64,000 bases of DNA from Lachnospiraceae bacterium (GTDB lineage Bacteria; Bacillota; Clostridia; Lachnospirales; Lachnospiraceae): the NCBI GenBank assembly GCA_016291655.1, contig JAEEYF010000041.1:1-64000 (forward strand). Reading direction: 5' to 3'. The position numbers were made by a program, and so were the translations under genes. The notes below the pieces were generated by a model. It had not been told where the DNA came from. It made no database searches and saw only the letters and a program-made list of their open reading frames with translations. Positions 53,158 to 61,223 of this stretch are shown here, in pieces (position 1 is the stretch's first letter; each line of letters begins with the position of its first letter).

Positions 53158-53394
53158 TTAGAGCAGATTAAGGACAACCGAAAGCACTAAGAAAGCAGCT
53201 GCAAGGATCTTTGTGATCCTCTCCATCGTTCCTTCCATAGAGCGGCCCTTATTCTTGCCCCAATAGGTCTCAGCCATACCACTGATGGATCCGGAGAAGC
53301 CTTCGGACTTACTCTCCTGACCAAGTACGACTACAACCAGAGCGAGACAAATAAGTACATAAACTATTGTAAGAGCAACCTTTAAAATATCCAC
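53158..53394 (-). CDS. secG: Preprotein translocase subunit SecG
   Basis: A 78-residue subunit of SecYEG with two helices (about 4-25 and 55-77) joined by the glycine/serine-rich loop LGQESKSEGFSGSISGMAETYWGKN (in part), the SecG signature. GTG at 53392-53394, 8 bases after GGAGG, is the start; the TTG above it precedes the SD. Own promoter and a structured leader of about 80 bases. Confidence 0.92.
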   Translation of the reverse strand: MDILKVALTIVYVLICLALVVVVLGQESKSEGFSGSISGMAETYWGKNKGRSMEGTMERITKILAAAFLVLSVVLNLL

Positions 53395-53483
53395 TTTGTA
53401 CACCTCCAAACGCGAGAGATTTTAAATTTTTGCGAGCATCCCTCGCATCCATTTCGTATTCCAAAAATACGACACTGCGGATT

Positions 53484-53512
53484 ATTATACTTAATAAATC
53501 CGGATTTGTAAA
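53484..53512 (-). promoter_or_regulatory. Promoter of secG
   Basis: TTTACA (complement of 53507-53512), 17-base spacer, TATAAT (complement of 53484-53489). The leader holds two small hairpins (TCGTATT/AATACGA and GCGAG/CTCGC). Confidence 0.8.
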
Positions 53513-53555
53513 GTAAAAGATTTCTCTTCTCGCCAAAAAATTCAAAAATTTTTAA

Positions 53556-54305
53556 TTACTTGTTATAGCAAACGATCTTTCCGAAATCAGCCTTAAGCGA
53601 TGCTCCGCCTACAAGACCGCCGTCGATATCCTTCTCTGCAAAGAGCTCGGCAGCATTTCCCGCATTAACGGAACCGCCGTACTGGATACGAACCGCATCA
53701 GCCGTTGCCTTGTCATAGATCTCTTCGATGCAGGCACGGATCCCGCCGCAAACTTCTTCAGCCTGAGCGGTTGTTGCCGTTTTACCGGTTCCGATAGCCC
53801 AAATGGGTTCGTAAGCGATAACGAGTTTAGCCACGTCTGCAGCTGCAACTCCTGCAAGATCTGACTTGATCTGCATTCTGATCCAATCCATGGTAATGCC
53901 CATTTCTCTCTGCTCAAGTGTTTCTCCGCAGCAAAGGATGGGTGTAAGACCTGCTTCGATAGCCTTCTTGACCTTCTTGTTAAGAAGAGCATCATCCTCC
54001 TTGAAGTAATCTCTTCTCTCGGAGTGACCGATTATAACATACTCAACTCCCGCATCCTTTAACATAGCTGCGGAAATCTCGCCTGTATAAGCACCCTTCT
54101 CTTCGAAGTACATATTCTCGGCACCGACTTTAACGTTGGTTCCTTTAAGTGCATTAACAACAGGAACGATGTCAATGGCGGGAACGCAGTAAACAACATC
54201 CACGTCATCGTTCTTAACAAGATCCTTAAGCTCAGCGCAAAGAGCTACTGCCTGAGAAGGTGTCATGTTCATCTTCCAGTTACCTGCAATGATCTTTTTT
54301 CTCAT
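53556..54305 (-). CDS. tpiA: Triosephosphate isomerase
   Basis: A 249-residue TIM barrel interconverting glyceraldehyde 3-phosphate and dihydroxyacetone phosphate. Asn-Lys of GNWKMN at 9-14, catalytic His in IIGHSERR (about 94), catalytic Glu in [12 protein letters not shown] (about 166), and the phosphate loop GGSVNAGNA and GGASL are intact. It follows pgk by 18 bases. Confidence 0.97.
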   Translation of the reverse strand: MRKKIIAGNWKMNMTPSQAVALCAELKDLVKNDDVDVVYCVPAIDIVPVVNALKGTNVKVGAENMYFEEKGAYTGEISAAMLKDAGVEYVIIGHSERRDYFKEDDALLNKKVKKAIEAGLTPILCCGETLEQREMGITMDWIRMQIKSDLAGVAAADVAKLVIAYEPIWAIGTGKTATTAQAEEVCGGIRACIEEIYDKATADAVRIQYGGSVNAGNAAELFAEKDIDGGLVGGASLKADFGKIVCYNK

Positions 54306-54323
54306 TTTATTTCTCCTAAAATT

Positions 54324-55547
54324 CTACTTATCATCTGCTGCTACTACGCCGGGAAGTGCCTTGCCTTCAAGGAACTCAAGGGAAGCACCGCCGCCTGTGG
54401 AGATGTGGCTCATCTTGTCACCGAGACCCATCTGGTTAACAGCGGCTGCAGAATCACCGCCGCCGATGATCGTTGTAGCATCAGACTTTGCAAGTGCCTC
54501 TGCAACAGCCAATGTACCGGCTGCAAGTGTAGGATTCTCGAATACGCCCATAGGTCCGTTCCAAACAACGGTCTTTGCGGAAGCAACCGCATCTGCGAAA
54601 AGCTTGCGGGACTTGGGTCCGATATCGCAGCCTTCACGATCTGCAGGCATCTTGTCATAATCGTATACTACCGTATCAACAGCTGCATCGATGGGATCAG
54701 GGAATGCAGAGATCGTTACGGAGTCTACGGGAAGAAGGATCTTCTTGCCGTTCTTCTTTGCCTTCTCAAGCATATCCTTGCAGTAGTCGATCTTCTCATT
54801 GTCAACGAGTGACTTACCGATCTCATAGCCCTGAGCCTTAAGGAAGGTGTAAGCCATACCGCCGCCGATGATGAGAGTATCGCACTTGTTAAGAAGATTG
54901 TCGATAACAGCAAGCTTGTCAGCAACCTTAGCGCCGCCAAGAATTGCTACGAAAGGTCTTACGGGATTCTCAACAGCGTTGCCGAGGAACTCGATCTCTT
55001 TCTGCATGAGATAACCTACGCAGTTGTTGCCGCCCTTAGCCTTGATGAACTTTGTAACGCCTTCAACGGAAGCATGAGCTCTGTGAGAAGAACCGAATGC
55101 ATCGCATACATAATCATCCGCAAGATCTGCAAGTTCCTTGGAGAAAGCTTCACCGTTCTTTGTTTCCTCTGCTCCTCTGAAACGGGTGTTCTGAAGAAGG
55201 ATAACATCTCCGTCCTTCATAGCTGCAACAGCCTTTGTAGCTGCTTCGCCGGTAACATTGTAATCGGAAACGAAAACAACTTCCTTGCCAAGCTTCTCAG
55301 AAAGCTTCTTAGCTACAGGTGCAAGAGACTCCTTCTCATTGGGACCTTCCTTAACCTTGCCCAAATGTGAGCAAAGGATCACCTTTCCACCGTCCCCGAT
55401 AAGTTTATTGATAGTGGGAAGTGCAGCGTTTATACGTGTCTCGTCGGTGATGACACCGTTCTTGAGCGGTACATTGAAATCGCAGCGAACAAGAACGCGA
55501 CGTCCCTTTACGTTAATATCATCAACAGATTTTTTGTTTAAACCCAT
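54324..55547 (-). CDS. pgk: Phosphoglycerate kinase
   Basis: A 407-residue glycolytic enzyme. N-domain [12 protein letters not shown] (substrate Arg and Asp), [14 protein letters not shown], and C-domain nucleotide signatures GGAKVADKL and GGGDSAAAV are present. The ATG at 55547 has AGGAGG 8 bases upstream; the seven-codon longer frame begins within that SD. Cotranscribed with tpiA, separated from gap by a terminator. Confidence 0.97.
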   Translation of the reverse strand: MGLNKKSVDDINVKGRRVLVRCDFNVPLKNGVITDETRINAALPTINKLIGDGGKVILCSHLGKVKEGPNEKESLAPVAKKLSEKLGKEVVFVSDYNVTGEAATKAVAAMKDGDVILLQNTRFRGAEETKNGEAFSKELADLADDYVCDAFGSSHRAHASVEGVTKFIKAKGGNNCVGYLMQKEIEFLGNAVENPVRPFVAILGGAKVADKLAVIDNLLNKCDTLIIGGGMAYTFLKAQGYEIGKSLVDNEKIDYCKDMLEKAKKNGKKILLPVDSVTISAFPDPIDAAVDTVVYDYDKMPADREGCDIGPKSRKLFADAVASAKTVVWNGPMGVFENPTLAAGTLAVAEALAKSDATTIIGGGDSAAAVNQMGLGDKMSHISTGGGASLEFLEGKALPGVVAADDK

Positions 55548-55618
55548 TTTGTTTTCCTCCTGGTTCATTGATTATTTAAATATAAGAAGACCCTTGGTCT
55601 GTTCTTATCATAAAAGAA

Positions 55619-55646
55619 GAGGTCCGGTCCAAAGTGACCGGACCTC
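55619..55646 (-). terminator. Terminator of gap
   Basis: Stem GAGGTCCGGTC/GACCGGACCTC (55619-55629, 55636-55646), perfect 11 bp, loop 6, followed on minus by TTCTTTTAT. Confidence 0.9.
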
Positions 55647-55690
55647 ATAAGGTCTTATTTTAAACCTATATCACAGTTTCCGTACACAGA

Positions 55691-56758
55691 TCAGATCTCT
55701 GCGAAGTACTTGATAGTACGAACCATCTGGCTTGTGTAGCTGTTCTCGTTATCATACCATGAAACAACCTGTACCTGATAGAGATCATCGCCGATCTTTG
55801 AAACCATTGTCTGTGTAGCGTCAAAGAGTGAACCGAATCTCATACCGATAACGTCGGAAGAAACGATGGGATCTACATTGTAACCGAAGGATTCGCTGGA
55901 AGCAGCCTTCATAGCAGCGTTGATGCCCTCAACTGTAACATCGGCACCCTTAACAACTGCTGTAAGGATTGTTGTGGAACCTGTCGGAACGGGAACTCTC
56001 TGAGCAGATCCGATGAGCTTTCCGTTGAGCTCAGGGATAACAAGACCGATAGCCTTAGCAGCGCCTGTGCTGTTGGGAACGATGTTTGCAGCGCCTGCAC
56101 GTGCACGACGAAGATCGCCCTTTCTGTGAGGTCCGTCAAGGATCATCTGGTCGCCTGTATATGCATGGATAGTGCTCATGATACCGCTCTGGATGGGAGC
56201 ATAATCGTTAAGAGCTTTAGCCATGGGTGCAAGGCAGTTTGTTGTGCAGGATGCAGCGGAGATAACCTGATCATCCTTTGTAAGTGTCTTCTCGTTAACT
56301 GAGAATACGATAGTCTTGAGGTCCTTTCCTGCAGGAGCGGAAATAACAACCTTCTTAGCGCCTGCCTGAATATGTGCCATTGACTTTTCCTTGGAGCAGT
56401 AGAAACCGGTGCACTCAAGAACTACGTCAACGCCAAGCTTTCCCCAAGGAAGATCTGCAGCCTTAGGCATAGCGTAGATTGTGATTTCCTTGCCGTCAAC
56501 TGTGATGGATCCGGGAACCTTAACGGTCTTTCCGTCTTCCTCAAAAATGGGCTCCTTGGAATCTACAGTGTGAAGATTCTCACCGATCTTTCCGCAATAT
56601 CCGCCCTGAGCTGTGTCATACTTAAGTAAGTCAGCAAGCATTGCAGGACTTGTCAAATCGTTGATAGCTACAATTTCGTAACCCTCTGCTCCGAACATCT
56701 GTCTGAAAGCAAGACGTCCGATACGACCAAAACCATTGATTGCAACTTTAACTGCCAT
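55691..56758 (-). CDS. gap: Glyceraldehyde-3-phosphate dehydrogenase
   Basis: A 355-residue NAD-dependent enzyme, slightly longer than the common 335. NAD site INGFGRIGR at 7-15; catalytic Cys171 in [10 protein letters not shown]; catalytic His in the HAYTGDQ region; [12 protein letters not shown] and the C-terminal [21 protein letters not shown]. It starts the gap, pgk, tpiA series of lower glycolysis, with its own consensus promoter. Confidence 0.97.
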   Translation of the reverse strand: MAVKVAINGFGRIGRLAFRQMFGAEGYEIVAINDLTSPAMLADLLKYDTAQGGYCGKIGENLHTVDSKEPIFEEDGKTVKVPGSITVDGKEITIYAMPKAADLPWGKLGVDVVLECTGFYCSKEKSMAHIQAGAKKVVISAPAGKDLKTIVFSVNEKTLTKDDQVISAASCTTNCLAPMAKALNDYAPIQSGIMSTIHAYTGDQMILDGPHRKGDLRRARAGAANIVPNSTGAAKAIGLVIPELNGKLIGSAQRVPVPTGSTTILTAVVKGADVTVEGINAAMKAASSESFGYNVDPIVSSDVIGMRFGSLFDATQTMVSKIGDDLYQVQVVSWYDNENSYTSQMVRTIKYFAEI

Positions 56759-56870
56759 ATATTGTTCCTCCTGTTTTCACGCTGGATCCGCGTGTATTAT
56801 TGTGCCACATTCGGCATATTTTAAGCGGAAATCCGTGAGACACCGCCTAATTTCATTGTTTGAACGCAAT

Positions 56871-56900
56871 TATTTAAACACGTTGTTACTTTTTTGTCAA
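56871..56900 (-). promoter_or_regulatory. Promoter of gap
   Basis: TTGACA (complement of 56895-56900), 18-base spacer, TAAATA (complement of 56871-56876). The untranslated leader is about 105 bases and includes a CACGC/GCGTG hairpin just before the SD. Confidence 0.65.
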
Positions 56901-56939
56901 TACTCGAAAGGTATTCTTAAGTATTTTTTATTAAAGTCA

Positions 56940-57179
56940 TCACTTCTCGATCTCTTCATTGGGAAGGATGTGAACTTTGCCCTCATAAAGCTCCTGAACC
57001 GCAATGGAAAGGGGCTTGTCGCACTTAGGCGTAACAAGGGGCTCCGCACCGTCAATAAGCTGTCTTGCGCGCTTGGCGGTGGCAATGCAGATAGAGTAAC
57101 GGCTGTTTACAACTGCCTGCTCACCTTCGGCATTGTCGTTGATTTTCTGAGTTAACTCATCATAGGATGGATGGATCAT
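56940..57179 (-). CDS. rpoZ: RNA polymerase omega subunit
   Basis: A 79-residue omega subunit. Family core NSRYSICIATAKRARQLIDG (about 25-44), PLVT and KPLSIAVQELYEGKV match Firmicute omega. SD GAAAGGAAG upstream. It lies 90 bases after yicC; the guanylate kinase gene usual between them in Clostridia is absent. Confidence 0.92.
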   Translation of the reverse strand: MIHPSYDELTQKINDNAEGEQAVVNSRYSICIATAKRARQLIDGAEPLVTPKCDKPLSIAVQELYEGKVHILPNEEIEK

Positions 57180-57269
57180 TTTTGTCTTCCTTTCAGATTC
57201 AAATTATTTTTCACCGATTGCTAAATATTATAACATGGTTTGTCAATAGTTTTAAATACCGAATTTTTT

Positions 57270-58148
57270 TTATTCGATATTTTGTATCTGTTCTCTGATC
57301 TTCTCGATCTCCGTTTTCAGTTCTATAGCTGTGTTGGAGACCTCGATATCATTTGCTTTGGAAAGTGTTGTGTTTGCTTCGCGGTTCATTTCCTGAGCCA
57401 CGAAATCCAGCTTTCTTCCCACATCCTTCCCTGCGGTAAGGGTATTACGCATATTGGACACATGAGCCTTGAGACGTACCATTTCTTCGTCAACGCATAT
57501 CTTATCCGCAAAAACGATCAATTCTGTGGCAAGCACCTGTTCCGATACGCTTGTATCGCCCAAAAGCTCTTTCACCTTTGCAAGTATCTTGTCTCTGTAC
57601 TCCTTTACGATCTCAGGACTTCTTGTTTCGATCTTATCGATCATGCCTTCGATGCCGTCAAGCTTTGCAAAAAGGTCTTCCCTGAGTTTTTCTCCTTCTG
57701 CCTTTCTTGTTTCCACAAACTTTTCAAGGCAGCCTCTGAGTGCCGTCTCAAGAAGCTTCCACAATCCCTCTTCATCCACTTCCTTTTCTTCAAAGGTGAG
57801 TACCTCGGGCATTCTTGCCACAACCGAAGCACTAAGCTCGTTCGTAAGACCGAACTCGTCAGAGATGGCATTCATATATTCTATATATTCTTTTGCGGTT
57901 TCCCTGTTATATTTTACACAGCCCGTAGCTTCGCTCGAGTCCTCATATGTAATGAATACATCCACTTTACCGCGGCTTATGTACTCTTTCATAACGCTTC
58001 TGATGGCTGCTTCGAAAAAATTCAGTTTTTTCGGCATCTTGATAGCTATTTCGCTGTATCTGTGATTAACGGATTTGATCTCGACGGCAATTTTTCTTCC
58101 GCCCTCGACGACCTCTAAGCGCCCAAAGCCGGTCATACTTTTTATCAT
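57270..58148 (-). CDS. yicC: YicC/YloC family endoribonuclease-like protein
   Basis: A 292-residue protein. MIKSMTGFGR at the start, EIKSVNHRY and VDVFI in the N-terminal half and the C-terminal GRKLDFVAQEMNREANTTLSKAND (in part; DUF1732) with KTEIEKIREQIQNIE define the family. YicC homologues act as RNA endonucleases influencing RyhB-type sRNAs in E. coli and mRNA decay in Bacillus (YloC). It overlaps the regulator gene upstream by 4 bases. Confidence 0.93.
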   Translation of the reverse strand: MIKSMTGFGRLEVVEGGRKIAVEIKSVNHRYSEIAIKMPKKLNFFEAAIRSVMKEYISRGKVDVFITYEDSSEATGCVKYNRETAKEYIEYMNAISDEFGLTNELSASVVARMPEVLTFEEKEVDEEGLWKLLETALRGCLEKFVETRKAEGEKLREDLFAKLDGIEGMIDKIETRSPEIVKEYRDKILAKVKELLGDTSVSEQVLATELIVFADKICVDEEMVRLKAHVSNMRNTLTAGKDVGRKLDFVAQEMNREANTTLSKANDIEVSNTAIELKTEIEKIREQIQNIE

Positions 58149-59098
58149 TGGTCTTCTCCTTTTAATTCCTCAGCAGGATTTTGTTTTTTATAAATAGCCA
58201 TACGAATGCCCTGTGCATAGTCGCCGAAGCCTTCTCCGAAAAGATTCATGCCTCCTTTGTGCACTGCATCCGGTGCAACTCCTATTCTCACGGAAAGGAA
58301 ATTTTCTTCGGTTATACCGAGATCCTCCAGTTTAACCGAGGAAACCTTCTCTCCGTCAAGATACGATCCGTCTTCACGTACCGACCAGGTTTTAAGCTTT
58401 CCGAACTGAGTGTTCTTATCGGGCCACCAGCCGGGATTCCACATGCCCCTTCTGCCGCCGAAATCGGACGGGCAGGTCCATGTTCCGATCTTTATGCCGT
58501 TCAGCCACAGAGTAATGTCGGACGGATAGTTGAGATTAAACTCATGGTCCTCCGAACAAACTTCCAGCGAAAGTTCAACTCTTTTGGCATCGGTATTCTT
58601 AAACGAATAGTTGGGAAAGCGATATTCCACAAAGCCTACTCCGCCAAACCACAGTAACCGCGCTCCCATCCTGTCCTGATGATAAAAGGAGCCGGGTTCG
58701 TCTTCTCTTCCTATGGCTCCCTTGTCTCCCGCAAGTCCGCAGGTCGGATTTACGGAATAATCCACAAACGCTCCGATAGGCATATTGATAACTTCCACCG
58801 AGTCAGCTCCTATTGCCGATTCGGTGACGATCTCTATGCCGTTTACAGCTTTGCTGCAAAGCTTCATGGAACCTCTGCTGGCAGGAACAAGATCGCATTT
58901 GATGAGTCCCGCTTCCTCAAGCGCCCTCACATGCATGGCCGCAGAGCTTGCGGGAATATCCAGTTTTTCCGCTATCTCATTAACGTTAAAGCTTCTTTCG
59001 GAAAGAAGTCGAAGGATGTCTATTCTGACATCACTCGCCAAAGCCTTTCCTATTAGATTCAATTTTTCTTTGTCATCAAGATTGATCTGAAGAACCAT
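58145..59098 (-). CDS. ArsR-like winged-helix regulator with large C-terminal effector domain
   Basis: A 317-residue protein. Residues about 8-85 form an ArsR-type winged helix (ALASDVRIDILRLLSERSFNVNEIAEKL in part, then SSAAMHVRALEEAGLI). Residues about 90-305 are a beta-rich, Trp/Gly-rich domain (CGLAGDKGAIG, WFGGVGFVEYRFPNY, MWNPGWWPDKN) resembling carbohydrate-binding jelly rolls, far larger than ordinary ArsR proteins. A sugar or glycoside ligand is a guess. The ATG at 59098 has AAGGGTGAAG upstream. It sits 10 bases after a CobW-type gene and overlaps yicC. Confidence 0.75.
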   Translation of the reverse strand: MVLQINLDDKEKLNLIGKALASDVRIDILRLLSERSFNVNEIAEKLDIPASSAAMHVRALEEAGLIKCDLVPASRGSMKLCSKAVNGIEIVTESAIGADSVEVINMPIGAFVDYSVNPTCGLAGDKGAIGREDEPGSFYHQDRMGARLLWFGGVGFVEYRFPNYSFKNTDAKRVELSLEVCSEDHEFNLNYPSDITLWLNGIKIGTWTCPSDFGGRRGMWNPGWWPDKNTQFGKLKTWSVREDGSYLDGEKVSSVKLEDLGITEENFLSVRIGVAPDAVHKGGMNLFGEGFGDYAQGIRMAIYKKQNPAEELKGEDQ

Positions 59099-59108
59099 CA
59101 CTTCACCC

Positions 59109-60047
59109 TTAATTCATCATTACCACATGATCTTCCGGTTTCTTGGCGGGTTCTATCCTGATCAACTTATAGACAGGTCCCTCGCCCTCATATTCATCCA
59201 GGTACTTTGACTGTACTTCACAGGTCACATGCACCCAGTCTCTGGTCTTGTAAGCAACGGCATCTCCGTAGCAAAGAAAGCCTATGAATGCAATATCCGC
59301 CGCACAGCAGGTCATGGCAAATCTGCCGGGTACGAATGTACCCTTGGGAGTTTCCTTACCTCTGTAGATCATCGCAAGAAATCTGACCTTTTTCCCGACA
59401 TAATTCTGCAGATTGTCCAAAACATCCAGATAGAAAAGACCGTAATCGTCATCTTCGATCTCGATCACATCCGCCTTCATGTCATAGGGCAGCTCGATCT
59501 CATCATCATAGCCGTTCTCTTCGCCTTCTGCCGCTTCAAACACCGTCTGTGCCCGCCTGTTAAGCGTCCTCACAAGTTTTTTGAGTGTGTTCCTCTTGGT
59601 GTTTGCGTTACATTTGTTAAAGATCACCAATTCGGAGAACTGAACGATCTCGTTCATCATCTGACGCATATTGGACATATAAACTTCAAAGGTGGTTGCA
59701 TCCGCAACGGTGATGATCTGTGCCAGCTCCCAGCGTCTCGGAAAACCCTGCTCAAGTATTCTCGAAACGCTCCAGGTACCGTTCCATTCAACCATGACCC
59801 TGTCGACAGGATATTTCTTTACACAATCCATCATAAACAAAGGTTTGAAATCTTCTTCGTTTTCAACCTGAACTATGGTAACCTTGCGCTTCGCCAGCTC
59901 TTCCCTGTCATATTCGACCTCACCCTCTTCGCAGACTATGAGCAGAGTGCTCTTGCCTTCCGTGAAATCGTCATCCATCAGGGTATCACGTATGAATGTT
60001 GTTTTTCCCGAGCCGAGAAAGCCGAGAATTAGGAATAAAGGTGTCAT
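59109..60047 (-). CDS. CobW-type GTPase fused to a DUF1980-like domain
   Basis: A 312-residue fusion. Residues 1-200 form a G3E GTPase: Walker A GFLGSGKTT at 9-17, VEWNGTW in place of the usual ExxG, and FNKCNAN instead of NKxD; the CxCC metal motif of COG0523 proteins is absent. Residues about 215-305 (RFLAMIYRGKETPKG, FAMTCCAADIAFIGFLCYG, DWVHVTCEVQ) resemble the C-terminal domain of YcgQ/DUF1980, whose genes often neighbour CobW GTPases and zinc-responsive loci. Its ATG shares a base with the next CobW gene's stop, so the two are cotranslated. Confidence 0.78.
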   Translation of the reverse strand: MTPLFLILGFLGSGKTTFIRDTLMDDDFTEGKSTLLIVCEEGEVEYDREELAKRKVTIVQVENEEDFKPLFMMDCVKKYPVDRVMVEWNGTWSVSRILEQGFPRRWELAQIITVADATTFEVYMSNMRQMMNEIVQFSELVIFNKCNANTKRNTLKKLVRTLNRRAQTVFEAAEGEENGYDDEIELPYDMKADVIEIEDDDYGLFYLDVLDNLQNYVGKKVRFLAMIYRGKETPKGTFVPGRFAMTCCAADIAFIGFLCYGDAVAYKTRDWVHVTCEVQSKYLDEYEGEGPVYKLIRIEPAKKPEDHVVMMN

Positions 60048-61147
60048 TATCTAAAAACCTCTTCAAGTTTATCTTCTTTAAGTTCAGCACCGATAACGCA
60101 AAGCTTTCCTGTGTAATCGGGCTGTCCGTCTCTGATCTCATACTCTTCGGGTACAAGATCGAAATAGATCCAGGTGCCTTCCGTGCCCATAACCATACCC
60201 TTTGCACGGAGGATCTTTCCGTATTCGTCGGAATAAGCAAGCTTCTTAAGTACCTCCTCAAGAGCTGCCTTGTCATACTTGTGTGGAGTTTCCTTGCCCC
60301 AGCTTGTGAACACTTCATCCGCATCGTGACCGTGGTGGTGGTGATGATGGTGATGATGTTCATGCTCGTGCTCATCCTCGTCCTCATCCTCATCGTGATG
60401 ATGATGGTGATGTTCATGTTCATGCTCATGTTCATCCTCATCGTGGTGATGATGGTGATGGCACTCGCACTCGGGATCGTCACACTCATCGTCGTCTTCA
60501 TCATGAGCATGCTCTTTGATCTCCGCAAGCAGCTGATCCGCAAAACTCTCCTTCTTTTCCATAGCCGAAAGCATGGTACCCTGATCCAATGAATCCCAGG
60601 GAGTGGTGATCATCGCAGCATTGGGATTGTGCTCCTTTAAAAGTGCCACTACCTCCTCAAGCTTTTCATCGGTAAGATTCTGTGTACGGCTCAAAACGAT
60701 GGTCTTAGCGCTTTCAACCTGATTGTTGAAGAACTCGCCGAAGTTCTTGATGTACATCTTTGCCTTCTGTGCATCCACAACCGTGGAGAAGGAATTGAGC
60801 TTGGCACCGTCAAGCTTGTCCTCTACATTCTGAACAGCCTTGATGACATCAGAAAGCTTTCCCACACCTGAGGGTTCAATGATGATCCTGTCGGGATGGA
60901 ACTGAGCAACAACCTTTTTCAAGGCTTCTCCGAAGTCTCCCACAAGGGAACAGCAGATGCATCCGGAGTTCATCTCCGTGATCTCGACTCCCGCATCCTT
61001 AAGGAAACCGCCGTCAATGCCGATCTCGCCGAACTCGTTTTCAATGAGAACGACCTTTTCGCCCTTAAACGCGCCGTCAAGGAGCTTCTTGATAAGGGTA
61101 GTTTTTCCGGCCCCCAAAAAGCCTGAGATTATATCTATTTTTGTCAT
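60047..61147 (-). CDS. CobW/COG0523 metallochaperone GTPase with His/Asp-rich insert
   Basis: A 366-residue G3E GTPase. Walker A GFLGAGKTT at 9-17, the metal motif CICC at 63-66, EPSG at about 91-94, and SRTQN in the NKxD position. A low-complexity His/Asp/Glu stretch (about 213-276) with clusters of six or more histidines can store or hand over zinc, nickel or cobalt. C-terminal CobW domain (AKGMVMGTEGTWIYFDLV in part). Members supply metal to enzymes under scarcity. Own promoter at 61195-61223 and SD GAAAGGATG. Confidence 0.9.
   Translation of the reverse strand: MTKIDIISGFLGAGKTTLIKKLLDGAFKGEKVVLIENEFGEIGIDGGFLKDAGVEITEMNSGCICCSLVGDFGEALKKVVAQFHPDRIIIEPSGVGKLSDVIKAVQNVEDKLDGAKLNSFSTVVDAQKAKMYIKNFGEFFNNQVESAKTIVLSRTQNLTDEKLEEVVALLKEHNPNAAMITTPWDSLDQGTMLSAMEKKESFADQLLAEIKEHAHDEDDDECDDPECECHHHHHHDEDEHEHEHEHHHHHHDEDEDEDEHEHEHHHHHHHHHGHDADEVFTSWGKETPHKYDKAALEEVLKKLAYSDEYGKILRAKGMVMGTEGTWIYFDLVPEEYEIRDGQPDYTGKLCVIGAELKEDKLEEVFR
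60310..60480. repeat. Tandem codon repeat encoding the His/Asp-rich segment
   Basis: Imperfect runs of GATGGTGATGTTCATG and CTCATCCTCGT type units (plus-strand reading). Length is likely to vary by slippage. Confidence 0.75.
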
Positions 61148-61194
61148 TTATAACACATCCTTTCATTTAGGTTAAAACCCGAAATCAAATTGTA

Positions 61195-61223
61195 ATTATA
61201 TGACTTTTCTCACAATCCGTCAA
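61195..61223 (-). promoter_or_regulatory. Promoter of the CobW operon
   Basis: TTGACG (complement of 61218-61223), 17-base spacer, TATAAT (complement of 61195-61200); it overlaps the end of rqcH and leaves about a 40-base leader. Confidence 0.75.

Noticed and set aside
57227..57246. TTGACA and TATAAT near rpoZ as a promoter
   Set aside because: The two boxes are only 8 bases apart, too close for a sigma-70-type promoter; each might belong to a weaker one.
60310..60480. Simple-sequence satellite
   Set aside because: It is the in-frame His/Asp-rich segment of a CobW protein.
59996..60592. Long plus-strand frame rich in Met/Val opposite the His-rich CobW gene
   Set aside because: It is the antisense of the His/Asp repeat; composition is an artefact and no SD is present.
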